Made by a program: the position numbers and the translations under genes. This document shows, piece by piece, positions 1 to 7,436 of a DNA stretch of 64,000 bases. The notes under the pieces are model-generated. The model did not search any database. It was given only the letters and a program-made list of their open reading frames with translations, and was not told the origin of the DNA. The stretch spans positions 1 through 64,000 of the forward strand of contig NZ_QULW01000020.1 of assembly GCF_003481825.1 (NCBI RefSeq), in the 5' to 3' direction. Position 1 is the stretch's first letter. Each line of letters starts with the position of its first letter. This DNA is from Clostridium sp. OM02-18AC (GTDB lineage Bacteria > Bacillota > Clostridia > Lachnospirales > Lachnospiraceae).

Positions 1-54
1 GGAATTTTAATGTCCGGTGGAATTTACCACTGCACTGGAATTTAAAATTTCAAG
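1..54. repeat. Three iterated 18-bp units, possible insertion-sequence end
   Basis: GGAATTT occurs at 1, 19 and 37, exactly 18 bp apart, each followed by different bases. Evenly spaced short iterations of this kind are found at the termini of some insertion sequences (for example IS21-like elements), where they bind transposase. No transposase gene is visible because the window starts here, so the assignment is an inference. No gene was seen in 1-115. Confidence 0.35.
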
Positions 55-115
55 TCAGCCGTTTCTTATTCCTGTGTTACGCAGGTTTGCCCGGCAACGC
101 AAAATCTTACTATGC

Positions 116-418
116 CTACTCCAGGTATTTCCCGCGGTAAGCCTGGATCCCACCATACACATCGGCTGCCTCGTATCCCAGCGAAGCCAGCCACCTTGCC
201 GCCCGCATGCTGTTTGGTCCATGATAACAGTACAAAACGATCAGGCGGTTCACCGGCAGCTCACCGACACGCTGTTTCAATTCTTCTGCCGGAATGTTTA
301 CCGCTCCCCGGATATGTCCTCTGTGATACGCATCCGGTCTCCGCATATCTACCAGAAACAATTCCATTCCCTGATCCAGGTATTCATCCAGCTCTTTTCC
401 ACTGATCAGATACCACAT
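116..418 (-). CDS. Single-domain rhodanese-like protein
   Basis: A 100-residue protein matching one rhodanese domain. It has the opening strand LFLVDMRRPDAYHRGHIRGA (about residues 20-39) and an active-site loop CYHGPNS starting at Cys64, the expected persulfide-carrying cysteine. Small rhodaneses move sulfane sulfur in the cytoplasm; the acceptor cannot be told from sequence. There is no signal peptide. The start is preceded by an AGGCGGG-like ribosome binding site. The gene lies 141 bp downstream of the TetR gene on the same strand, with a hairpin between them, so it is probably not strictly co-transcribed. Confidence 0.85.
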   Translation of the reverse strand: MWYLISGKELDEYLDQGMELFLVDMRRPDAYHRGHIRGAVNIPAEELKQRVGELPVNRLIVLYCYHGPNSMRAARWLASLGYEAADVYGGIQAYRGKYLE

Positions 419-520
419 AGAATCCCGCCTGTCCCTGCTTCTTACTGTATTTTATGCAGGCAATGCAGTTTTGGACAATCTGCATGTGCTCTATGCAGGC
501 GAAGATAACATGCAGCGCAA

Positions 521-546
521 AAGGAAGTCCCTTTCGAGACTTCCTT
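521..546 (-). terminator. Hairpin downstream of the TetR gene
   Basis: AAGGAAGTC and GACTTCCTT form a perfect 9-bp stem with an 8-nt loop. On the minus strand it is followed by a short T-run (TTTTGC), placing it just after the end of the TetR gene. The weak T-run keeps confidence moderate. Confidence 0.55.
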
Positions 547-559
547 CTTATTCCTGTTC

Positions 560-1150
560 TTATTCATTTTGAAAGGACCGCAACGCATATCCGATCATCT
601 TCTCCAGGCGCTCTGAAAGCGGAAACAAATTTTCTGGAGAACAAATACACCATTCATACAGAATTCCGCGGAACACCACAAACAGATATTCATTGATTTC
701 TTTTGCAGGAACTTTGTTTTGCAGTTCTCCAGCCTCGATTGCCTTCTGGATCAGTTCCTGCATGCCCATATAGAGCTGATTTTCATCCCCGCTGTGTCTT
801 CGCACCTGGAAAACCCGGTGACAGGTAAATTCCCATCCATCCATTAAGACTGCACCAGACAGATTCTGCGCAAAAAATGTCTGGATTTTCCTACAGTACA
901 TCCCGGGAGTCTGTGCCATCTGACGCAGAATATCTCCCATTTCTACATCATGTCCCTCGTACAAATGGTGTATGATATCATCTTTTCCCGTAAAATAATG
1001 ATAAAACGTTCCGGTTGTACAGCCAGCTTCCGATGCGATTTCCCGAACGCCGACATCGGCTATATTTTTTTCAGACAATAATTTTCCTGCTGCTTCTAAA
1101 AGTCTTTCCCTGGATCGTCTGGCTTTTTCCTGCTGCCTGTCCCTGCTCAT
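560..1150 (-). CDS. TetR/AcrR family transcriptional regulator
   Basis: A 196-residue regulator with an N-terminal TetR helix-turn-helix at about residues 10-55 (SRERLLEAAGKLLSEKN, then VREIASEAGCTTGTFYHYF). The C-terminal half is helical and variable, as expected for the ligand-binding dimerisation domain. An AGGAG site 8 nt before the ATG supports the start. It is the downstream neighbour (92 bp) of the membrane hydrolase on the same strand. Two palindromes over the hydrolase promoter are its likely operators, which would make the pair autoregulated. The inducer is unknown. Confidence 0.9.
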   Translation of the reverse strand: MSRDRQQEKARRSRERLLEAAGKLLSEKNIADVGVREIASEAGCTTGTFYHYFTGKDDIIHHLYEGHDVEMGDILRQMAQTPGMYCRKIQTFFAQNLSGAVLMDGWEFTCHRVFQVRRHSGDENQLYMGMQELIQKAIEAGELQNKVPAKEINEYLFVVFRGILYEWCICSPENLFPLSERLEKMIGYALRSFQNE

Positions 1151-1194
1151 TTACATATCTCCTGATGAAAACGAAATAAGATCGTAACCAGATT

Positions 1195-1222
1195 ATTATA
1201 GTCCATTTTCCTAGATTTGAAA
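1195..1222 (-). promoter_or_regulatory. Possible own promoter of the TetR gene
   Basis: On the minus strand TTTCAA is followed after 16 nt by TATAAT, in the gap between the hydrolase stop and the TetR start. The -10 is perfect and the -35 weak. It would allow regulator synthesis independent of the hydrolase promoter. The palindromes at 3111-3155 are not repeated here. Confidence 0.4.
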
Positions 1223-1242
1223 AGGAAAGAAATACAGAAAAA

Positions 1243-3045
1243 TCAGCCAATCAGCGTAAAGCCGGATAAAGTTACCATGCCAGCGAACATGGCAGCCGGG
1301 ATCACACCAACCCAGATATTGCCAAATTTACGATACAGATAGGTTACAACACCAGTGGTTCCTCCCATCATATAACAGTAGCCAAACGCAAAATCGAGCG
1401 CTCCACAGCTGGTATTTCTTCCAGTTCCGTATACATCAATCTGCGGGATCAGAGTCTGACCGGTTCCAAGAAGCATGCTTCCACCGTACTGGATCAGAAG
1501 AAGCAGGAACAATGCCAGTGCAGTCAGCACGGTATTCACGGCAACCGCAATCCACATATCTTTCTTTGCATTTCCAGTAGACGGCAGCACCCGCTGACTC
1601 ATATTTCCGGTAAACATAACAAAGAAAATGATCAGCACATATGGAATTGCACAAAGAATTCTCATCGGACAGATTTTTAAATAGGTAGAAAGGTTCCATA
1701 CCTGATAGTTAATGCCGAGAAATCCCTCCAACAGTCCCAGCCATACAAACACAAAGGTTACGCAGATCAGTCCCATAAGAAAACCTTTTGCCGGTTTGAT
1801 CCAGTCAATTTTTCTTTCGTCTGCACCGCCCAGAGCAAACTCAGACAGGTGCATCGGCTTTCCCTCTTTTTTCCGTTTGGAAGCAGTCAAAAGCATTCTC
1901 ACAATGCCGATTGCCGCCAGTACCAGAAGCCATCCCATGATGCCATTTAAGTTTGCGGATGTCAGGAACTTAGACCAGACCGTTCCGGCTCCGGTCCAAA
2001 CCATGACATACGCAGATACCGGCACAAATATGATCATTGGGATGATTACTGTAAACAAAATATCTAAAATCCAGGCTTTGGCTCCGCTTCTCGGTGCTTT
2101 TACCGGTACCGGGTTTGCTGCAGACGCAAAAAATGGATTCTGCATCAACAGATTTACCAGCGCCGCAAGTAAAAACATCATGGTTACACAGGCAATTCCA
2201 GAAAAGATCTGCTGTGGAAACCACGCCGTATCAGTTGAAGGACGGCTGATCGGCTCTTCATTGACTGCCGACTCAAAGGACAGGATTGCCTCAATCGTCT
2301 CACCACTGATATTTCCTGTCTGATGTAACGTTCCACTAATCTCAGAATAGCGAAACAGTTTTCCATTCCGGTCATAATCTTCTCCAGAAACAACCTCTGG
2401 AAGACCAGCCGCTTTTGTCACATACTCTGTACAGGCCTGCGGATCACCAATGAAGAAATAATCGTACTGGTCTGCATCGGATTTAATCAGACAGAAATTG
2501 GTGTCAACATCATCAATACCGCCCGCCATCTGCATCATAAACGGTCCAAACACTTCACAGATACTCTTGACCCGCTCAGGCATTGCATGATAGGTCTGAA
2601 GCACGGTATGGGTTCCTGCCGAATAACCGATCAGGTTAATGGCATTCTTCTCTACATAAGGAAGACTGTTGGCATATTCTGCAACACTAATTGCCTGAAT
2701 ACTGCGATCCACAGACGGGTCTGACTCACCACCGCCCTGCAGATCCGGTGATAAAACGACATAACCACGACGCGCCAATTCCATACTCCAGGTATCATTG
2801 GAATGCGCGTGATTGGAACGTCCATGGTAAATGACAGCCAATGGAGCCGGTGTGTCATTGGTTGCGTTTTTCGGTATGTAAATAAGAGAACTCACTGTAG
2901 TTCCATCCTGACTTGTGAGATTCAACCGTTTAATCCTCACATTCCCCCAACTGCTCTGAAATCCCCAAATCAAGAACGAGCATGCAACCAGAATCGCCAT
3001 ACAGATAGCAAAAAACGAGACTGCCTTATTCTTTTTTCTTTCCAT
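1243..3045 (-). CDS. Membrane-anchored alpha/beta hydrolase with polytopic C-terminus
   Basis: A 600-residue protein. A membrane segment (about residues 8-29) is followed by an alpha/beta-hydrolase domain of about residues 45-270. That domain has an oxyanion-loop HGRSNH (74-79), SPDLQGGGES (99-108) and a nucleophile elbow GYSAG with Ser142. From about residue 285 to the end there are several hydrophobic segments, suggesting a membrane domain of six or more helices. An in-frame ATG lies 11 codons upstream, but GACAAGGAGAA sits just before the chosen ATG, so 3045 is preferred. The substrate is unknown; an ester or amide handled at the membrane face is likely. Fusion of a hydrolase to a large membrane domain is uncommon. 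Its promoter carries two probable TetR operators. Confidence 0.75.
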   Translation of the reverse strand: MERKKNKAVSFFAICMAILVACSFLIWGFQSSWGNVRIKRLNLTSQDGTTVSSLIYIPKNATNDTPAPLAVIYHGRSNHAHSNDTWSMELARRGYVVLSPDLQGGGESDPSVDRSIQAISVAEYANSLPYVEKNAINLIGYSAGTHTVLQTYHAMPERVKSICEVFGPFMMQMAGGIDDVDTNFCLIKSDADQYDYFFIGDPQACTEYVTKAAGLPEVVSGEDYDRNGKLFRYSEISGTLHQTGNISGETIEAILSFESAVNEEPISRPSTDTAWFPQQIFSGIACVTMMFLLAALVNLLMQNPFFASAANPVPVKAPRSGAKAWILDILFTVIIPMIIFVPVSAYVMVWTGAGTVWSKFLTSANLNGIMGWLLVLAAIGIVRMLLTASKRKKEGKPMHLSEFALGGADERKIDWIKPAKGFLMGLICVTFVFVWLGLLEGFLGINYQVWNLSTYLKICPMRILCAIPYVLIIFFVMFTGNMSQRVLPSTGNAKKDMWIAVAVNTVLTALALFLLLLIQYGGSMLLGTGQTLIPQIDVYGTGRNTSCGALDFAFGYCYMMGGTTGVVTYLYRKFGNIWVGVIPAAMFAGMVTLSGFTLIG

Positions 3046-3110
3046 ATTCTTCTCCTTGTCAGCTTTGGTAAACTCCATAAACAGAAATCAATAACTTTAT
3101 TCCTGCTCAA

Positions 3111-3155
3111 AAATATAACGCGTTATGTTTTTATAAAATATAACACGTTATATTT
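3111..3155. promoter_or_regulatory. Two tandem palindromic operators, probable TetR sites
   Basis: Site A, 3111-3130, has arms AAATATAAC and GTTATGTTT around GC (one mismatch). Site B, 3136-3155, has arms AAATATAAC and GTTATATTT around AC (perfect 9+2+9). The centres are 25 bp apart. Site B fills the space between the -35 and -10 of the hydrolase promoter and overlaps the -10, a classical repressor position. The TetR protein at 560-1150 is the obvious candidate, by inference. Confidence 0.75.
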
Positions 3156-3165
3156 TTAACGTCAA
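3137..3165 (-). promoter_or_regulatory. Sigma-A promoter of hydrolase/TetR operon
   Basis: Minus-strand TTGACG (3165-3160), a 17-nt spacer, then TATATT (3142-3137). It lies about 90 bp upstream of the chosen hydrolase start and is covered by operator B. Confidence 0.7.
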
Positions 3166-3325
3166 TCCACTATCCCCATTTTTTCCATTGACGTTCTCAC
3201 TTTCGGCATACTTGACAAGTTTTTATCAAATTTTTATGCATATTTCCTATAAAGCGAAGAAGACCGTCTTCGCGAAGAAGGCGGCCTTTTTTGCTGAGTC
3301 GTTGTTCGATCGTATTTTTTGTTTT

Positions 3326-3622
3326 TTAGTTTCTTGTGGAATGATCCATGTTGTTTCTGCTGCTGTTCTGTGTGGTGTTCTGACTGGAATTGCGGCTGCT
3401 GTTCTGCGTAGTATTCCGGCTGGTATTCCGGCTGCTGTTCTGGGTATCATTCTGGCTGGAATTGCGACTGCTGTTCTGGGTACTGTTCTGGTTCGAATTC
3501 CGGCTGCTGTTCTGAGTCTTATTCTGGTTCGAATTCCGGCTGCTGTTACGCTCAGAATCCATGGAATTGGAAGTGTGGCAGTCTCTGCTGTTGTCCATAT
3601 CGCTGTAATGATTTTTCATCAT
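3326..3622 (-). CDS. Small Asn/Ser/Arg/Gln-rich 12-residue-repeat protein
   Basis: A 98-residue protein, unrecognised. A short unique N-terminus (1-26, with MMKNHYSD) is followed by five full copies and one partial copy of a 12-residue unit close to SSRNSNQNKTQN (residues 27-90), itself built of four-residue steps ending in RN or QN. The tail is NMDHSTRN. There is no signal peptide, membrane segment or enzyme motif. It is expected to be disordered, hydrophilic and basic. AGGAGGG just upstream and an extended -10 at 3684-3692 support expression on this strand. The opposite strand has a hydrophobic open frame through the same repeats, but without a comparable ribosome binding site. A structural, spore- or nucleic-acid-associated role is possible but unproven. 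Confidence 0.65.
   Translation of the reverse strand: MMKNHYSDMDNSRDCHTSNSMDSERNSSRNSNQNKTQNSSRNSNQNSTQNSSRNSSQNDTQNSSRNTSRNTTQNSSRNSSQNTTQNSSRNNMDHSTRN
3353..3544 (-). repeat. 36-bp tandem coding repeat, about 5.3 copies
   Basis: The DNA beneath residues 27-90 of the repeat protein consists of imperfect 36-bp units; variation is concentrated at Ser/Thr/Asn/Lys/Asp codons. Such arrays can change copy number between strains while keeping the reading frame. Confidence 0.7.
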
Positions 3623-3683
3623 GCATCCCTCCTGTTTGGCTCTGTGAATTTGTTACGGGATTAGTATGCGAATTCGAACGCAG

Positions 3684-3692
3684 AATATACCA
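3684..3692 (-). promoter_or_regulatory. Extended -10 element before the repeat protein
   Basis: Minus-strand TGGTATATT (a TGnTATATT extended -10) lies about 60 bp upstream of the repeat-protein start. No clear -35 box is visible. Confidence 0.4.
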
Positions 3693-3798
3693 TAACGCAA
3701 CTGTCGTTTTTTCCCAATTTTTAGCACAACAAAACTGTTTTACCAAATTTTCAAGTCAAATACACAGGTCTGGATCTGACCGGATTGCACACAACGCG

Positions 3799-3829
3799 AA
3801 AAGCCAGACAGGGGAGCTGTCTGACTTTT
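3799..3829. terminator. Symmetric hairpin, usable in either direction
   Basis: AAAAG and CTTTT flank CAGACAG/CTGTCTG around a GGGAG loop, so the stem ends in A/T runs on both sides. It lies between the repeat protein and the NlpC/P60 gene and may back up the next hairpin for leftward transcription. The rest of 3623-3952 shows no other gene. Confidence 0.5.
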
Positions 3830-3853
3830 CTTAGGGAGTATAAATAATTAATA

Positions 3854-3896
3854 AGGTTGAAGAAGCTGATTTAAGGGGAACAGCATTCTTCAACCT
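3854..3896 (-). terminator. Terminator of the NlpC/P60 gene
   Basis: AGGTTGAAGAA-GCTG pairs with CAGC-A-TTCTTCAACCT across a 12-nt loop, giving a stem of about 15 bp. On the minus strand it is followed by an AT-rich stretch (TTATTAATTATTTA) just past the NlpC/P60 stop codon. Confidence 0.6.
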
Positions 3897-3952
3897 CATT
3901 ATAATGGAAAACAATGGAAAAAGCAATGTCCGATTGTTTCCGGCTCTATCCT

Positions 3953-4567
3953 TTAGAACATGCTTACGATCTTGACCGGATTGCGGTAATTCCACTTGGA
4001 AATCTTAATGCCGGTTGCATAGGTGGAGGCATGGACAATCTTTCCATCTCCAATATACATAGCTACATGATTGATTCCGGAACCACCGGAATAGAATAAC
4101 AGATCGCCCGGCTGCATCTGGCTGGAACTGATTGCCTGTCCCTGAGTTGCCTGAGAACTGGAGGAACGGTTCATGCTGATTCCTGCACCATGCTGCATGA
4201 CATAACGCACAAAACCGGAACAGTCCACACCGGTGTGAGGATCATTGCCGCCTGCGCGGTAGGAACCGCCTACAAACTGGAGTGCGTAATCCACAAGATT
4301 CTGACGGGCACTGGCTGTCTGGGCTGCTTCCTGGGCTGCAGCTTCTTCTGCTGCGGCAAGCTCTTCTTCCAGCTTCTTTGCTGCCTGGATCTCCGGAGCC
4401 GGTCCATTGTCTTCGTCGGAATCTTCTTCCGTTGCCACTTCAAGTACCGTAGAAACCGGAGCTTCCTGGATGACCTCCGGCTCTGCGTGTGCAACCATAG
4501 GTTTCTGCCACATCAAACCGCCTGATACTGCCAGCACTGCTGCTATGTATAATACCGTTTTCTTCAT
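3953..4567 (-). CDS. Secreted NlpC/P60 (C40) peptidoglycan hydrolase
   Basis: A 204-residue secreted endopeptidase expected to cut stem peptides of peptidoglycan. It has a signal peptide (1-28, likely cut after AHA). A Glu/Ala-rich low-complexity segment at about 45-85 probably forms a helical stalk. The C-terminal NlpC/P60 domain (about 88-204) has catalytic Cys116 in DCSGFV, His167 in NHVAMYIG and a third polar position at His179 in VHAS. GGAGAG precedes the start. No SH3 or other binding domain is present, so the protein is short for the family. It is divergent from the M23 peptidase across a 200-bp gap. Confidence 0.9.
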   Translation of the reverse strand: MKKTVLYIAAVLAVSGGLMWQKPMVAHAEPEVIQEAPVSTVLEVATEEDSDEDNGPAPEIQAAKKLEEELAAAEEAAAQEAAQTASARQNLVDYALQFVGGSYRAGGNDPHTGVDCSGFVRYVMQHGAGISMNRSSSSQATQGQAISSSQMQPGDLLFYSGGSGINHVAMYIGDGKIVHASTYATGIKISKWNYRNPVKIVSMF

Positions 4568-4723
4568 GAACCGCTCTCCAATCGTGAACTATTTATTTCT
4601 AAATATTACGTAATTGTTAACTATGTTACAAACTGATTATACACGTATGACACTTTCCAGTCAAGCAATCTGGGCAGAATTTACTTTTTCTTAATAATTT
4701 CCTTTCGTTTTCTGTGCTATCTG

Positions 4724-4729
4724 TATAAT
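4724..4729 (+). promoter_or_regulatory. Possible -10 box of the M23 peptidase gene
   Basis: A perfect TATAAT lies 40 bp upstream of the chosen start. The -35 region is poor, so this is a weak call. The rest of the 4568-4768 divergent gap is AT-rich without clear structure. Confidence 0.3.
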
Positions 4730-4768
4730 TCAACCCATAAAATGGTAAAAAGCCGAGGGAGCAGACCC

Positions 4769-5851
4769 ATGAAATCTTCTCTCCTGTTTCAATATGCCCT
4801 TTCACGCTTTCTCCGTTTTGTAGTTACCGCAGAAATCCTGATCCTGACGGCCCTGTGCCTTTCTGTTTTCTCCCGAAAGACATCTTCCGGAGCCATCTTT
4901 TCCAATACCCCAAATGCCACTCCGTCAGACTCCGCTCAAACAAAAGAAAAAAAGTATATTAAGTGGGTCGATTTTTCTGTTCCGGATGAAGCGCTGCGTC
5001 AGGCTCTCCGTCTGGATGTAGACAGCTTTACATCTGACTGCCACCTAAGCTGGATCGAGCTTCTCGCTTACCTTGCCGCCCGCTGCGGAGGTGATTTTTC
5101 CCGGTTCCGCACTACCGACATGGATGCACTGGCAGAACGTATAAAAGGTGGCGAATCCATGCAGTCCCTGACAGAAAATATGAAATACTATGCCTATTAT
5201 CTGGAGGCCTACACTGCAGTTCTTGGCGGCATGGTCGGCACTTATGAAATTCAGGAGCCGGCAGAAGACGGCAGCGTGTCCTGGGTTACCAAATACGGAT
5301 TAAAAGCCTTCTCTCCCATTGCCAAGCATTTTCCCTATCAGGATTATGACGATTTTGGTGTTTCCCGCAGCTATGGCTTCAAGCGCCGGCATCTCGGACA
5401 TGATATGATGGGCCAGGTAGGAACCCCTGTCATTGCCGTGGAATCCGGCTATGTGGAGGCTATCGGCTGGAACCAGTACGGCGGCTGGCGGCTTGGGATC
5501 CGCAGCTTTGACAAAAAACGCTACTATTACTATGCACATCTGCGAAAAAACTATCCCTATCACAAAGCCTTAAAGGAGGGCAGCATCGTCCAGGCCGGGG
5601 ATGTGATCGGTTATCTGGGCCGCACCGGCTACAGCCGAACGGAAAACACGAATAATATCGATGAGCCGCATCTGCATTTTGGGCTTCAGCTCATCTTTGA
5701 TGAATCCCAGAAGGATGGAAATAACGAGATCTGGATCGACTGTTACCAGCTTGTCCGGTTCCTGCAGCTGAACCGCTCCGAGACAAAAAAAGACCCGGAA
5801 ACAAAAGAATATTCCCGGGTTCTTGAAATGCGTGACCCTGCAATTCCTTAG
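4769..5851 (+). CDS. Membrane-anchored M23 (LytM-type) peptidase
   Basis: A 360-residue protein with an N-terminal membrane segment (about 15-36) and a middle helical region (about 60-170, EQ/KYYAYYLEAY-rich). The C-terminal M23 domain has H208xGxD212 (HLGHD), a YAH motif (His257) and HLHFG (His301, His303), the expected zinc ligands and catalytic histidines. It should be an extracytoplasmic peptidoglycan endopeptidase. GAGGGAG 7 nt before the ATG at 4769 decides the start over an in-frame ATG at 4742. The overall architecture resembles sporulation or wall-remodelling M23 proteins of Clostridia, but the exact role is unknown. Its 3' end is convergent with the DUF1700-like gene. Confidence 0.85.
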   Translation: MKSSLLFQYALSRFLRFVVTAEILILTALCLSVFSRKTSSGAIFSNTPNATPSDSAQTKEKKYIKWVDFSVPDEALRQALRLDVDSFTSDCHLSWIELLAYLAARCGGDFSRFRTTDMDALAERIKGGESMQSLTENMKYYAYYLEAYTAVLGGMVGTYEIQEPAEDGSVSWVTKYGLKAFSPIAKHFPYQDYDDFGVSRSYGFKRRHLGHDMMGQVGTPVIAVESGYVEAIGWNQYGGWRLGIRSFDKKRYYYYAHLRKNYPYHKALKEGSIVQAGDVIGYLGRTGYSRTENTNNIDEPHLHFGLQLIFDESQKDGNNEIWIDCYQLVRFLQLNRSETKKDPETKEYSRVLEMRDPAIP

Positions 5852-5883
5852 CAGAGTGCAGACTGCATTTTTATTCAGATATC

Positions 5884-6387
5884 TCAGCCTCGCGGACCGC
5901 GAACCAGCCACATGACCAGGATCACAATGCCGATCACCGGCAGCAGCGGAATAACCAGTGTCAGAATTCCGCCTATAATGGTCAGCATCAGTGTAAAAAA
6001 CAAGATCACGACCACAACAGCCAGAAGCTTCCAGTACCACTTGTTCAGGTTGTAGTAGTGGATATTTCCGGTTCCGCCGTAATTCCCATACTGGGCCTGC
6101 TGCGGCTCCTCCTGCTGACTGGTTCTGCCGCTGTTTCCGGCAAAACTGCCGAACGGATGATACTCCTCATACTCACCCTCTGCCGCTCCCGGCGTTGTAT
6201 CCAGAATGGTACGGGCAATCAGACGCGGATCTCCCAGTTCATCCATAATGTCAGATTCCGAACGTCCCTTCTGACGCTCAGAACGAATATAATCATCGTA
6301 ATAACGGAGATTGTCCCTCACCACAGACGGCGGAACATTGCCGGAAAGCGCATTCTCCAGTCCCCGCAGAAATTCTTCTCTGTTCAA
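5884..6387 (-). CDS. DUF1700/HAAS-domain membrane protein
   Basis: A 167-residue protein. The N-terminal 60 residues resemble the HAAS/DUF1700 helical domain (EEFLRGLENAL, RYYDDYI, ELGDPRLIARTIL). A Gly/Gln/Tyr-rich linker (about 70-110) and two closely spaced membrane segments (about 118-140 and 142-162) follow. Family members are often partnered with a PadR-like regulator, which is not adjacent here. The start is TTG: AGGAGG lies 9 nt upstream and no in-frame ATG fits. Function unknown. Confidence 0.7.
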   Translation of the reverse strand: MNREEFLRGLENALSGNVPPSVVRDNLRYYDDYIRSERQKGRSESDIMDELGDPRLIARTILDTTPGAAEGEYEEYHPFGSFAGNSGRTSQQEEPQQAQYGNYGGTGNIHYYNLNKWYWKLLAVVVVILFFTLMLTIIGGILTLVIPLLPVIGIVILVMWLVRGPRG

Positions 6388-6569
6388 CTCGGTATGCCTC
6401 CTCTCAGGTTGCTTTTTTTCTAGAAGTATAGTACCATAAATACGACAAATTGCAAAGATATTGTTGCTGTTTAAAATCCCTTTGTTACTGTATTATACGG
6501 CATTTTCAGTTCAGAAAATACCTGTCCGTGTACAGTAACCATTTACCACAAACAAGGAGTGTACCTGCT

Positions 6570-7373
6570 ATGGAAGAGCTTTACGTATTCGGCACCGGCA
6601 ACGCCAATGCCACTCATTATTACAATACCTGTTTTGCCCTGCGTGACGGTGACCAGTATTTCATGGTCGATGCCGGCGGCGGCAACGGCATTCTGCGGAT
6701 TCTGGAGGATATGAAGATCGAATATCCGCAGATCCATCATCTGTTCGTGACCCATGAGCATACCGACCACATCCTCGGTGTGATCTGGCTGGTCCGTTTC
6801 ATTGCTACCCGCATGAAAAACGGCAAATATGACGGAGATTTCCAGATTTACTGCCACGATGGCCTGGTATCCACCATTGACACCTTCTGTAAGCTGACCC
6901 TGCAGGACAAATTCTACCGTCTCATCGGTGACCGCATTCATCTGATCCCGGTCCATGACGGTGAAACCCTGCATATCCTGGATTACGATGTCACCTTTTT
7001 CGATATCCACTCCACAAAGGCACGGCAGTTTGGCTTCACCACCATTCTGAAAAACGGCAAAAAGCTGACCTGTGCCGGTGATGAGCCTTACAATCCGGAC
7101 TGCGAGCCTTACGTGAAAGGCAGCGACTGGCTGCTTCACGAGGCATTCTGTCTCTACGAAGAGCGTGACCGTTTCAAGCCTTACGAAAAGCATCACAGCA
7201 CTGTTAAGGATGCCGCCGAGCTGGCTGAAAGCCTGCATATTCCGAATCTGGTGCTCTGGCATACCGAAGACAAATCCGTTGGAAAGCGGAAAGAGCTTTA
7301 CATGGCCGAAGGAAAGGCTTACTATCATGGGAATCTCTATGTACCGGAAGACCGGGATATTATAGCGCTCTAA
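6570..7373 (+). CDS. Metallo-beta-lactamase-fold hydrolase
   Basis: A 267-residue cytoplasmic protein with THEHTDH at 61-67 (His62, His64, Asp66, His67), the family zinc signature, plus GDEPYNPD and a late HHST motif (KHHSTVKDAAE), as in RNase Z-like enzymes. A Cys/Tyr-rich N-terminus (FGTGNANATHYYNT) also fits RNase Z/arylsulfatase-type members. The substrate is not evident; it is shorter than RNase Z and lacks a clear exosite arm. AAGGAG 10 nt upstream supports the ATG at 6570; the frame is open further upstream but without a site. It is a single gene. Confidence 0.8.
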   Translation: MEELYVFGTGNANATHYYNTCFALRDGDQYFMVDAGGGNGILRILEDMKIEYPQIHHLFVTHEHTDHILGVIWLVRFIATRMKNGKYDGDFQIYCHDGLVSTIDTFCKLTLQDKFYRLIGDRIHLIPVHDGETLHILDYDVTFFDIHSTKARQFGFTTILKNGKKLTCAGDEPYNPDCEPYVKGSDWLLHEAFCLYEERDRFKPYEKHHSTVKDAAELAESLHIPNLVLWHTEDKSVGKRKELYMAEGKAYYHGNLYVPEDRDIIAL

Positions 7374-7380
7374 CAAAAAT

Positions 7381-7405
7381 GGCCTCCCGCACAATGCGGG
7401 AGGCC
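7381..7405. terminator. Bidirectional terminator between MBL gene and PTS operon
   Basis: GGCCTCCCGC and GCGGGAGGCC form a perfect 10-bp GC-rich stem with a 5-nt loop. An A-run precedes it on the plus strand, giving a T-run for leftward transcripts, so it fits best as the end of the PTS operon and may also stop the convergent hydrolase gene. Confidence 0.8.
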
Positions 7406-7436
7406 GTCGTGTTTACCTTCTCACTTTACATATTTC

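Noticed and set aside
3245..3290. GC-rich CTTCGCGAAG palindrome followed by a T-run on plus
   Set aside because: It reads as a plus-strand terminator, but no plus-strand gene ends here and the stem has mismatches. Kept out of the feature list.
3188..3664. Hydrophobic plus-strand open frame through the 36-bp repeats (IPAAVL-type repeats)
   Set aside because: No good ribosome binding site, and the minus-strand frame has AGGAGGG and an extended -10. Open frames opposite a 12-codon repeat are expected from the repeat itself.
6543..7394. Long minus-strand open frame opposite the metallo-beta-lactamase gene
   Set aside because: It is the shadow of a clearly conserved gene with THEHTDH and a start site.
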